The notes under the pieces: model-generated
The model's input: only the letters and a program-made list of their open reading frames with translations
Told to the model about the DNA's origin: nothing
Databases searched by the model: none
Shown here: one piece after another, positions 39,895 to 46,114 of the stretch
Layout of the letters: each line of letters starts with the position of its first letter
Position numbering within the stretch: position 1 is the first letter of the stretch
Assembly (NCBI GenBank): GCA_025455395.1
Contig: JALOMO010000044.1
Coordinates: 1-46,114, forward strand
Direction of reading: 5' to 3'
Length of the DNA stretch: 46,114 nucleotides
DNA from: Bacteroidales bacterium
Lineage (GTDB): Bacteria; Bacteroidota; Bacteroidia; Bacteroidales; VadinHA17
Made by a program: the position numbers and the translations under genes

Positions 39895-41712
39895 TTAAAT
39901 TTTACCCAGCAGGCCGCCCTTAGTATATATATCATATTGTGCATCATAGAACGGATTTACATTGGTCGTGAGGCCGTTTCGCTCATTGGTCACCTCGCCG
40001 GTGATAAGGTTAACCGTGATCATATCCTTGTCTTTCAGGTCTATTGTTACGAGGGAATCGTATGTCAATACAGGAAATGCTGCGTTAATCGCATTGCGTT
40101 CATAAATTGCTCCGAATGAGTGGGCGATTATTGCCTGCACTCCCAGTGAGATGAAGCAGTCTACTGCCTGCTGGCGTGAACTGCCGCTGCCGAAGTTTTT
40201 TCCCGTGATGATAATATCACCTGGCTTAGCCTCTTTGGCAAAATTGCGGTAGCCTTCGAGATTATCGAGCGCATACTGACCCATCTCACGTATATCGGTA
40301 ATCGCGAGATATCGGTTATGAAATATCATATCAGTGTCGATATTGTCACGTTCGATGATCCATACCCTGCCTTTTAAAACAGTAGGTGGCGGTGCCACAT
40401 CGCCAAGCGGTTTGCTTTTTGCCGTCACCTGCTGAGTACTGGCTCTGACAAATTCTGCAGGAGTTGAAGGAATATTATCAGGTGTTGTGATGTAACCTGC
40501 AACGGCTGAAGCAGCAACAACGGCAGGTGATGCAAGATAGACGCTTCCCTGTCCCTGTTTGCCCGGGAAGTTGCGATTCCCAGTGCTAACCGTTATTTCA
40601 CCTTTGCCATTCTGTCCGACCTGTCCTGCTGCACATCCTGCACAACCGGCATTGGATACCAGAGCTCCGGCGTTTTTAAAAATCTCAATCAGGCCTTCCG
40701 CAAGACATTCATTCCACACAACATCTGTTGCTGGCACGATCTTAAGAATAACTCCCGGTGCTACCTTCTTTCCTCTAAGTATACCTGCTGTTGTGCGCAT
40801 ATCCTCAATGCGCCCGTTGGTACAGCTGCCTATGAAAGCGGAGTCTATCTTCGTCAGGGGAAGTTCACCCACGGCTACTGTGTCATGAGGTTCACCGGGG
40901 CGTGAGGCCATAGGGCTGAATGTTGACACGTCAATATCAGCTGTTAACTCATATTTTGCGTCCTTATCAGCAAATACAGGTTCAAATGGCACCAGGGCCC
41001 TGTTACGACAATAGCTTATGATCTCATCTGAAGGCGGAAAGAGTATTATTATGGCTCCCATCTCAGTCGCCATCGACGCAATGGTGATCCGTTCGTCGAG
41101 CGTCATTCTGTCTGCTGACTTTCCGTATAGCTCAATGCTGTATCCGAGAAGTGTATTGGCACCATAGATCTTAAGGAGATTCAGAATGACATCTTTGGCA
41201 CTCACTCCTGCAGGGAGATCCCCATTAAGGTTTATTCTTACAGATGCCGGAACCTTGAACCAGACTTTACCGTTGTTCCAGGCTGCAGCAATATCCATGT
41301 CTCCCATTCCCTGACCGAATGCTCCTACTGCTCCAAGTATATTTGCGTGTGAGTCGGTCGAGACAGCAGTAGCTCCCGGCCAGACATAGCCTTCCTCAAT
41401 CAGAAGATGTGTCCCAATGCCGGCGTTGATATCATAGACCTTGATGTCATTTGCCCGTGCATATTGCCTGCAGATATGCTGGTTAACAGCATATTTCTGA
41501 TCAGAACCGGTAGGATTGCAGTCAAAGGTAAATAGAGTCCTGGCAGGATCATCGATCCTGAGTCCAAAGTCGTTCAGGTTCTTAACAACATTTGCGCCTC
41601 CGAAGTCCCTTGCAGCGCGTGCATCAATAAAAATATCAACTATATCACCTGGTTTTACGGTTTCATATTTTGAGTGAGCCGCAATTATTTTTTCAGTTAT
41701 CGTCATTCCCAT
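39895..41712 (-). CDS. Aconitase-superfamily dehydratase, fused large and small subunits (copy 2)
   Basis: A 605 aa paralogue of the downstream gene with the same domain order. Cluster cysteines are C297 (GSCTNG), C357 and C360 (GCAGC). The LeuC signature is altered to STDSHANILGAVGAFGQG (Ala for the usual Thr after DSH), whereas the swivel loop is DTDMIFHNRYLAI, retaining RYL, and GSGSSRQQ carries the catalytic Ser. After YL the residues are Ala-Ile, not the Arg-Thr reported for archaeal homoaconitase, so a hydrophobic substrate arm is plausible (inference). It reversibly dehydrates and rehydrates a 2- or 3-hydroxyacid. It is first of the two-gene operon, with a promoter and palindrome upstream. 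Confidence 0.88.
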   Translation of the reverse strand: MGMTITEKIIAAHSKYETVKPGDIVDIFIDARAARDFGGANVVKNLNDFGLRIDDPARTLFTFDCNPTGSDQKYAVNQHICRQYARANDIKVYDINAGIGTHLLIEEGYVWPGATAVSTDSHANILGAVGAFGQGMGDMDIAAAWNNGKVWFKVPASVRINLNGDLPAGVSAKDVILNLLKIYGANTLLGYSIELYGKSADRMTLDERITIASMATEMGAIIILFPPSDEIISYCRNRALVPFEPVFADKDAKYELTADIDVSTFSPMASRPGEPHDTVAVGELPLTKIDSAFIGSCTNGRIEDMRTTAGILRGKKVAPGVILKIVPATDVVWNECLAEGLIEIFKNAGALVSNAGCAGCAAGQVGQNGKGEITVSTGNRNFPGKQGQGSVYLASPAVVAASAVAGYITTPDNIPSTPAEFVRASTQQVTAKSKPLGDVAPPPTVLKGRVWIIERDNIDTDMIFHNRYLAITDIREMGQYALDNLEGYRNFAKEAKPGDIIITGKNFGSGSSRQQAVDCFISLGVQAIIAHSFGAIYERNAINAAFPVLTYDSLVTIDLKDKDMITVNLITGEVTNERNGLTTNVNPFYDAQYDIYTKGGLLGKI

Positions 41713-41743
41713 AATTCGGTTTTTGATTTATTGTAAAGCATTA

Positions 41744-41772
41744 CAAATTTAGCATTAGAATTTCATTCTAAT
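41744..41772 (-). promoter_or_regulatory. Candidate promoter and operator of the dehydratase pair
   Basis: Minus-strand TAAATTTG (41744-41751) is an exact TAnnTTTG match 31 nt before the ATG at 41712. Immediately upstream (41754-41772) is a perfect palindrome with 8-bp arms and a 3-nt centre (ATTAGAAT-3-ATTCTAAT), placed between the -7 and -33 positions where a repressor would block polymerase. Confidence 0.5.
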
Positions 41773-41859
41773 TATGCGAATAATCATGTCACAGTTCTGT
41801 GAGGTTACGCGATGGCTTCTCAGATTGAACGCCGGGACGAAGCCCGATCAGGTTAAGGT

Positions 41860-42708
41860 TTACTGAAGATACTGTGCCCGGTAATCGCGGGCTGACATCC
41901 CGGCGTGCTTGCGAAACTGTTTGTTGAAATTTGAGACCGTTGCAAACCCGCATTCAAAAACAATTTCGTTTATCTGGTGATCAGTCTCACGAAGCAGATA
42001 GCATGCCTTGTTTGTCCTCACCTGGTTGACATAATCAACGAAGCCACTGCCTGTGTTGCGTGAAAAAAAACGGCTGAATGAGTGAGGACTCATCTTTGCT
42101 ATTTCGGCAACCTCTGTCACCGGTATGTGCCTGTAAAAGTTCTCCCTGACAAAAGTACACACATCAGTCAGGCGGCTATCCTTTATCTCACGTGCCCCCG
42201 CAGATATCTCCCCGGATAGAAACTCATACTTGTCTGCCGAACAGAGTATTTCGAATAGCTGGAAGAGGCTGACCATTTTTTTCATTCCTGTGGCAGTGAG
42301 CATGCTTCTCATAGGGCCTTCGGCATTTCTTCCTGTCTCTGCTGTAAAGACGATGCCTCTCGCGGCATCGTCAAGAAGCCTTCTTAGTTTCACAGTCTCA
42401 AACTGTGAGAGAAGCGGTTCGCCAAGTGATTCCCGTCTGAAATGACACATTATGGCATGGTTTTCTTTATCAGTCTCCTTATCCCGGTGAAAATTCCAGA
42501 GATGTTTGAGATCAGGGCCGAAAACAACCATGTCATAGTGATCAAAGAGCTCAATTGAGTCACCTGCTACGCGTGCTCCGTTGCCGGTAATATTCAGGAC
42601 AATTTCATATTCAGGGTGAAGATGCAGGAAGCTGCTCTCGCTGTCGACCCATTCGACCCGGAAGCCAGACCCGTCATCATGCCTGATGCTGATAATTTCA
42701 GGTATCAT
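41860..42708 (-). CDS. AraC family transcriptional regulator
   Basis: A 282 aa regulator with an N-terminal cupin-like sensor (SSFLHLHPEYEIVLNITGNGARVAGDSIELFDHYDMVVFGP) and a C-terminal double helix-turn-helix (~180-282). The second HTH contains the signature INEIVFECGFATVSNFNKQFRKHAGMSARDYR. It binds DNA and usually activates carbohydrate or stress genes in response to a small ligand in the cupin. It is on the same strand as, and 147 nt upstream of, the dehydratase pair, which may be its target; the palindrome there is more typical of a dimeric repressor than of AraC sites, so the link is uncertain. Confidence 0.92.
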   Translation of the reverse strand: MIPEIISIRHDDGSGFRVEWVDSESSFLHLHPEYEIVLNITGNGARVAGDSIELFDHYDMVVFGPDLKHLWNFHRDKETDKENHAIMCHFRRESLGEPLLSQFETVKLRRLLDDAARGIVFTAETGRNAEGPMRSMLTATGMKKMVSLFQLFEILCSADKYEFLSGEISAGAREIKDSRLTDVCTFVRENFYRHIPVTEVAEIAKMSPHSFSRFFSRNTGSGFVDYVNQVRTNKACYLLRETDHQINEIVFECGFATVSNFNKQFRKHAGMSARDYRAQYLQ

Positions 42709-42811
42709 TGCAGGGAGTTATTAGTCTTTTTCCGAATTATTCCGATAATCTCAATAAAAATAGGAAATCAAATGGATTATTACTAATATAGAAATCATAA
42801 ATGAAAAAAAA

Positions 42812-43384
42812 ATGAAGAGAAATTTACTTATCCCTGTCGTTGTGGCCTTGGCGCTAATGTCGTCGTGCAAGCAAAATCCGAAGATTATAATTGAAACAAC
42901 CTTAGGTGACATTGAAGCAGAATTGTTTCCGGAGAATGCCCCTGCAACTGTGGCCAATTTTCTTTACTATGTTGATCAGGGATTGTATAATAACAGCTGC
43001 TTCTACAGGGTGGTACGGGATGATAATCAGCCAAATGACAGTATCAGGATTGCTGTAATACAGGGGGGGAGATATAATGATGAATCAGATACAATCGCGC
43101 CTGTTGTTCATGAAAGGACTGATAGCACAGGCATAAGTCATATTGACGGAACTATATCGATGGCCAGATGGCATCCGGGTACAGCTACATCCGAGTTTTT
43201 CATCACCGTCGGAGACCAGCCGGCTCTGGATGCCGGTGGCATGAGAAACAGAGATGGACAGGGCTTCGCCGCATTTGGAAGGGTAAGGGCAGGGATGGAT
43301 GTTGTTAGAAAGATACATTCAATAAAAGCCCCGGCTCAATATCTTACCGACACCATTCCTATAAACAGGATTTACAGAAAATGA
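42812..43384 (+). CDS. Cyclophilin-type peptidylprolyl isomerase, lipoprotein
   Basis: A 190 aa exported lipoprotein: signal MKRNLLIPVVVALALMSSC with lipobox MSSC (Cys19), then one cyclophilin domain. Landmarks are ETTLGDIEAELFPENAPATVANFLYYVDQGLYNN, FYRVV (the catalytic Arg), IQGG, GTISMARWHPGTATSEFFITV and GFAAFGRV. The active-site residues R, F and M/A-R are kept, so prolyl cis-trans isomerisation of envelope proteins is expected. The preceding ATG at 42801 runs into a stop after three codons, so 42812 is the start. It is a single gene. Confidence 0.93.
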   Translation: MKRNLLIPVVVALALMSSCKQNPKIIIETTLGDIEAELFPENAPATVANFLYYVDQGLYNNSCFYRVVRDDNQPNDSIRIAVIQGGRYNDESDTIAPVVHERTDSTGISHIDGTISMARWHPGTATSEFFITVGDQPALDAGGMRNRDGQGFAAFGRVRAGMDVVRKIHSIKAPAQYLTDTIPINRIYRK

Positions 43385-43674
43385 CCTGTTCTTTTCCGGC
43401 ATCGCAGCTCTTCAGATCTTTTTTATTCGTAAATTTGGAAATAGTAAGATTTATTATTATATTTGTTGATAGCTAATGCTAAAAAGAGGAGAGTAAGGGT
43501 TACTTGTGGGAATCAATAGGATTGTATTGCAGACATTGACTTTCACATGGGCCTATAGGCTGACTACCATAGGTCACTTCCTTTTATCAGACAGTAGATT
43601 CCGGGATTATCTCATAAGCCCGTTCCTTAAAGTACCACATTGACCCTCTCCTCTTTTTTCTTTTCTGCAAACCG
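43385..43674. other. 290-nt non-coding gap with an inverted repeat
   Basis: No convincing gene is present. A 13-bp exact inverted repeat (AAAAAGAGGAGAG at 43481-43493; CTCTCCTCTTTTT at 43646-43658) encloses ~150 nt. The minus ORFs of the track here (43587-43790, 43627-43854) are basic, extend antisense into the next gene and look like shadows. It may hold the promoter or leader of the BioG-like gene. Confidence 0.5.
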
Positions 43675-44376
43675 ATGAAAACTTTCCTGCGCCGATTTGA
43701 AAACAACAGAGACCTGATAATACTCTTTGGCACATGGGGCATTGATGAGAAAGCCTTCTCTAATCTTTGTACCGACAGGTTTGATTTCATTCTCTTTTAC
43801 AATTACTCGGCTGACGAGCCTCTTATCCTGCCTGAGATGAAGACTTACAGGCATGTAACGGTCATAGGATGGTCACTTGGTGTTTGGGCAGCCGAGTTTT
43901 ACATCCCCAGGATTGGCATCAAGCCTGACCTTACTATTGCAATCAACGGCACACCTGTTGCTGCTGATGACCGCTACGGTGTGCCTCTGAAGATATTTGA
44001 AGCTACCCTGAATAGTATTACAAATTACAGCATGGCAAAGTTCTACCTCAGGGTGTTCGGCACTAAAAGCTCTTTTGAACGTAACAGGGATATCATACCA
44101 TCACGCACAATCAAATCACTGCATGACGAGTTGAGATGGATATATAACAGGATGATGGAGCCGGTTCAGACAGGTTTTGCCTGGGATTACTCACTTATCG
44201 GGACAGAGGACAGGGTTTTCAGGGCATCAAACCTGATCAGCTTCTGGGACATGCATCCGGAGACAAGACAAATAATCATTGAGAGCCCTCACTACCTGTT
44301 TGATAATTGGAAGACTCTTGGGGATCTGGTAAGGTATGTCAGACGCCATCGCCTCTCCCCTTTCCGCAATAAATAG
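43675..44376 (+). CDS. bioG: DUF452 / BioG-like pimeloyl-ACP methyl ester esterase
   Basis: A 233 aa alpha/beta hydrolase of the DUF452 family. The nucleophile elbow is GWSLGVWAA (Ser67) and the catalytic His is probably in IIESPHYLFDNW (~210); FGTWGIDEKAF near the start and the FDFILFYNYS strand are typical of BioG. The enzyme removes the methyl group from pimeloyl-ACP methyl ester at the end of BioC-dependent pimelate synthesis for biotin. BioC and other bio genes are not in this window. The stop is 3 nt from the stop of the convergent YihY gene. Confidence 0.88.
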   Translation: MKTFLRRFENNRDLIILFGTWGIDEKAFSNLCTDRFDFILFYNYSADEPLILPEMKTYRHVTVIGWSLGVWAAEFYIPRIGIKPDLTIAINGTPVAADDRYGVPLKIFEATLNSITNYSMAKFYLRVFGTKSSFERNRDIIPSRTIKSLHDELRWIYNRMMEPVQTGFAWDYSLIGTEDRVFRASNLISFWDMHPETRQIIIESPHYLFDNWKTLGDLVRYVRRHRLSPFRNK

Positions 44377-44379
44377 ATG

Positions 44380-45717
44380 TCAGATATCGCGCAGAAGAAC
44401 GTTGGTCTCTGATGCCGCAATGAGTGCCTCCAGCCTGGTGACAGCTGTATCTATCTTTTTATAATCAGAATTGTTAATCACGTTCTTATGCGTAGACCCT
44501 GAATTCTCAAGCTTCTCAACAACAAAAGAGAGAGTCATCTTATTGATATCAGTGGCAGGCTGGTAGACATATCTGTCATTATTTTCGTCATAGACTTCTG
44601 TCACAAGCAATGCATCACGCAATGACTTCAGGCTGTCGCGCACGCTTCTGACAGGTATGGTAAGTTCAAGAGATATCTCTTCCGGTCCCCTCGGTTTTGT
44701 ACCCTTAACAAAGTCTTTTATAAGAGTATGCATGATAAGCAGCGAAAGTCTTTTTTTCTGTTTCGGTGATACTGTCTGAACATCAAATTCAAACTCATAT
44801 CTTGTAATATTCTGGAGGTAATAAGAGAGCTGCGCACCTATGAGCAGAACTACCCAGCTCATCTGTATCCAGATCATGATCAGCGGGATAGCTGCAAAGC
44901 TGCCGTAGAGTGTGCCGAGCTTTGTGGCGCCGATCTGGAACTGGATATAAAGAATCTGAAGAAGCTGCAGTACTATACCTGCCAGCACTCCCGCTACAAT
45001 GGCAGGTCTTATCTTGACTCTTGTGTTTGGCATTACGAGGAATGCAGCTACAGAGATTGAACACATCAGAATGTATGGTATCAGCTGCACCAGGAATGAA
45101 ACGACAGGCTTAAGCCCCTCAAGCATGTCTGATTTACTCAGCATTTCGTTCAGGCTGGTATTTGCAAGCACTGTGGCACTGCTTGATGCGATGAAAAGCA
45201 CAGGGACCATCAGTATGATTGCCAGGTAATCGGTCACCTGCCGGTACCATACTCTGGTCTCAAACACATTCCAGATTGAGTTGAAGGTACTTTCAACGTA
45301 TGTTAGCAGCTGTCCTACCGTATAAAAGAGTAATGCAACGCCAAATGCTGCAAGCCAACCGCCACTGGTTTGCATGAGCAGATCATTCGCAAAATCAAGG
45401 ATCCAGTTCATCACCTGCTCCTGGTTATGAAACTGCTTAATAATTTCAGCCCTGAGTTCATCATGTAACCCAAATCCTTTCGATATCCCGAATGCAAGAG
45501 CAGCCATTGGTATGACTGACAGCATGGTAAAAAAAGTGAGGGCTGAGGCCTTAATATAAATGTGATCTCTCTTTATCCCCTTATAAACAAGATAAATAAT
45601 CCGTACCTGCCTTATAGTATAAGCCTTTGCGCCGGTGAGACTTGTGATCGGTGTCTTCCAGATGTCTGTTCTGACAGTACGGTATATCTTTTGTATCCAT
45701 TCAACTGGTTTGATCAT
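44380..45717 (-). CDS. YihY/virulence factor BrkB family membrane protein
   Basis: A 445 aa inner membrane protein with six helices in the first ~320 residues. Family landmarks are ASALTFFTMLSVIPMAALAFGISKGFG, FNSIWNVFETRVWYRQVTDYLAIILMVPVLF, and GSFAAIPLIMIWIQMSWVVLLIGAQLSYYL. The last ~130 residues form a cytoplasmic extension with a winged-helix-like stretch (LIMHTLIKDFVKGTKPRGPEEISLELTIPVRSVRDSLKSL). Many YihY proteins carry such a tail. The function is not established (once called RNase BN in error). It is read divergently from comB. Confidence 0.92.
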   Translation of the reverse strand: MIKPVEWIQKIYRTVRTDIWKTPITSLTGAKAYTIRQVRIIYLVYKGIKRDHIYIKASALTFFTMLSVIPMAALAFGISKGFGLHDELRAEIIKQFHNQEQVMNWILDFANDLLMQTSGGWLAAFGVALLFYTVGQLLTYVESTFNSIWNVFETRVWYRQVTDYLAIILMVPVLFIASSSATVLANTSLNEMLSKSDMLEGLKPVVSFLVQLIPYILMCSISVAAFLVMPNTRVKIRPAIVAGVLAGIVLQLLQILYIQFQIGATKLGTLYGSFAAIPLIMIWIQMSWVVLLIGAQLSYYLQNITRYEFEFDVQTVSPKQKKRLSLLIMHTLIKDFVKGTKPRGPEEISLELTIPVRSVRDSLKSLRDALLVTEVYDENNDRYVYQPATDINKMTLSFVVEKLENSGSTHKNVINNSDYKKIDTAVTRLEALIAASETNVLLRDI

Positions 45718-45739
45718 CGGTAAACGATTAAGGCTTCGG

Positions 45740-45747
45740 CAAATTTA
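45740..45747 (-). promoter_or_regulatory. Candidate -7 promoter element for the YihY gene
   Basis: Minus-strand TAAATTTG is an exact TAnnTTTG match ending 22 nt before the ATG at 45717. A TTTG occurs 12 nt upstream, too close for the usual -33 spacing. Confidence 0.4.
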
Positions 45748-45798
45748 AGAAATCATCTTCAAACACTATTATTATCTTCACACTTTGAAAGAGACAAA

Positions 45799-46114
45799 AT
45801 GGTTATTACCATAAAGGAGTTTATTACCGGGGCCCGTGAAGCTGAGGGAGTGACCGTGATCATTGATGTGTTCAGGGCATTTTCGACAGCATGCTATGCA
45901 TATGACAGGGGTATAACGAGACTTATTGATGTTGCCTCACCCCACGAGGCTCTTGCATTAAAAGAAAAACTCAGGCATGGTACGGTTGTTGCCGGTGAAA
46001 AAGATGAGAGAAAGCCGGAAGGATTTGACATGGGTAACAGCCCCACCGAGATGATCACAGGTGACATCATGGGAAAGACCATGATTCATTGCACTACAGC
46101 CGGCACAAACGGTA
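45799..46114 (+). CDS. comB: 2-phosphosulfolactate phosphatase (ComB family), 5' part only
   Basis: The window ends after 105 codons with the frame still open; complete proteins are ~230-250 aa. The visible part, TVIIDVFRAFSTACYAYDRG, ALKEKLRHGTVVAGEKDERKPEGFDMGNSPTEM and TMIHCTTAGTNG, matches ComB, a Mg-dependent acid phosphatase that converts 2-phosphosulfolactate to sulfolactate in the coenzyme M pathway of methanogens. In Bacteroidota the true role is less clear, possibly sulfonolipid- or sulfolactate-related. It was missed by the ORF track because of truncation. It is divergent from the YihY gene with an 81-nt gap. Confidence 0.87.
   Translation, partial: MVITIKEFITGAREAEGVTVIIDVFRAFSTACYAYDRGITRLIDVASPHEALALKEKLRHGTVVAGEKDERKPEGFDMGNSPTEMITGDIMGKTMIHCTTAGTNG

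Noticed and set aside
43587-43854. Minus ORFs of 67 and 75 aa before bioG
   Set aside because: They overlap the bioG start antisense, are highly basic and show no domain.
1-46114. CRISPR arrays, insertion sequences, prophage or integrative elements
   Set aside because: No regularly spaced repeats, transposase, integrase or phage genes were seen on either strand.

Overview
This 46 kb window comes from a Bacteroidota chromosome, most likely a Bacteroidales/Marinilabiliales-type organism. The evidence is the family content: a Bat aerotolerance operon, DUF4105/Lnb, DUF2490, DUF4956 and a bifunctional DAHP synthase-chorismate mutase. Shine-Dalgarno sequences are mostly lacking, and many intergenic regions carry boxes matching the Bacteroidota -7 element TAnnTTTG. 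Genes are dense and mostly chromosomal core. I see no transposase, phage, integrase, CRISPR array or rRNA. There is one tRNA, tRNA-Arg(TCT).

Layout. (1) 1-4623, minus: an aromatic amino acid operon read as leader peptide, aminotransferase, prephenate dehydrogenase, DAHP synthase-chorismate mutase, aroA (cut by the window edge). It is preceded by a Phe/Tyr-rich leader ORF and a terminator hairpin that ends just before the first structural gene, a classical attenuator arrangement. (2) 4720-9441: a CYTH triphosphatase-like protein, a VTT/DedA membrane protein, an SDR oxidoreductase, and a VTC-DUF4956-DUF2490 operon suggestive of polyphosphate metabolism at the envelope, then DUF4870. (3) 9480-14278: EamA and MATE transporters, a GH18 lipoprotein and a GH130 mannosylglucose phosphorylase. 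(4) 14533-18573, plus: a compact operon of a lysine 2,3-aminomutase-like radical SAM enzyme, two different D-Ala-D-Ala-ligase-like ATP-grasp enzymes, a GNAT acetyltransferase and a small DMT/DUF486 membrane protein. I regard this as the best candidate for an undescribed system, probably making a beta-lysine-containing amide or peptide. (5) 18690-24134: ung, a Cys/Met-metabolism PLP enzyme, and a molybdopterin oxidoreductase (frameshifted here) with a fused DmsB-DmsC partner, then a small lipoprotein.

(6) 24192-32786, minus: the Bat operon (moxR, a small secreted protein, DUF58, a DUF4381-like protein, batA, batB, batC, batD, batE), with three helically phased repeats upstream of moxR. Upstream of it lies a DUF4105/Lnb-like lipoprotein N-acyltransferase candidate. 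(7) 34187-38019: a MetV-MetF fusion, a small lipoprotein, a cold shock protein with a well-formed promoter and terminator, TrkH and tRNA-Arg. (8) 38102-42708: two adjacent, divergent, fused large+small subunit aconitase-superfamily dehydratases behind a promoter containing a palindrome, and an AraC regulator. (9) 42812-46114: a cyclophilin lipoprotein, BioG-like esterase, YihY membrane protein and the start of ComB.

All functional names are from reading the translations and motifs by eye; no database search was run. Where the longest ORF clearly begins too early (moxR, batD, the Cys/Met enzyme, EamA, DUF4870, GNAT) a later start is given and explained.
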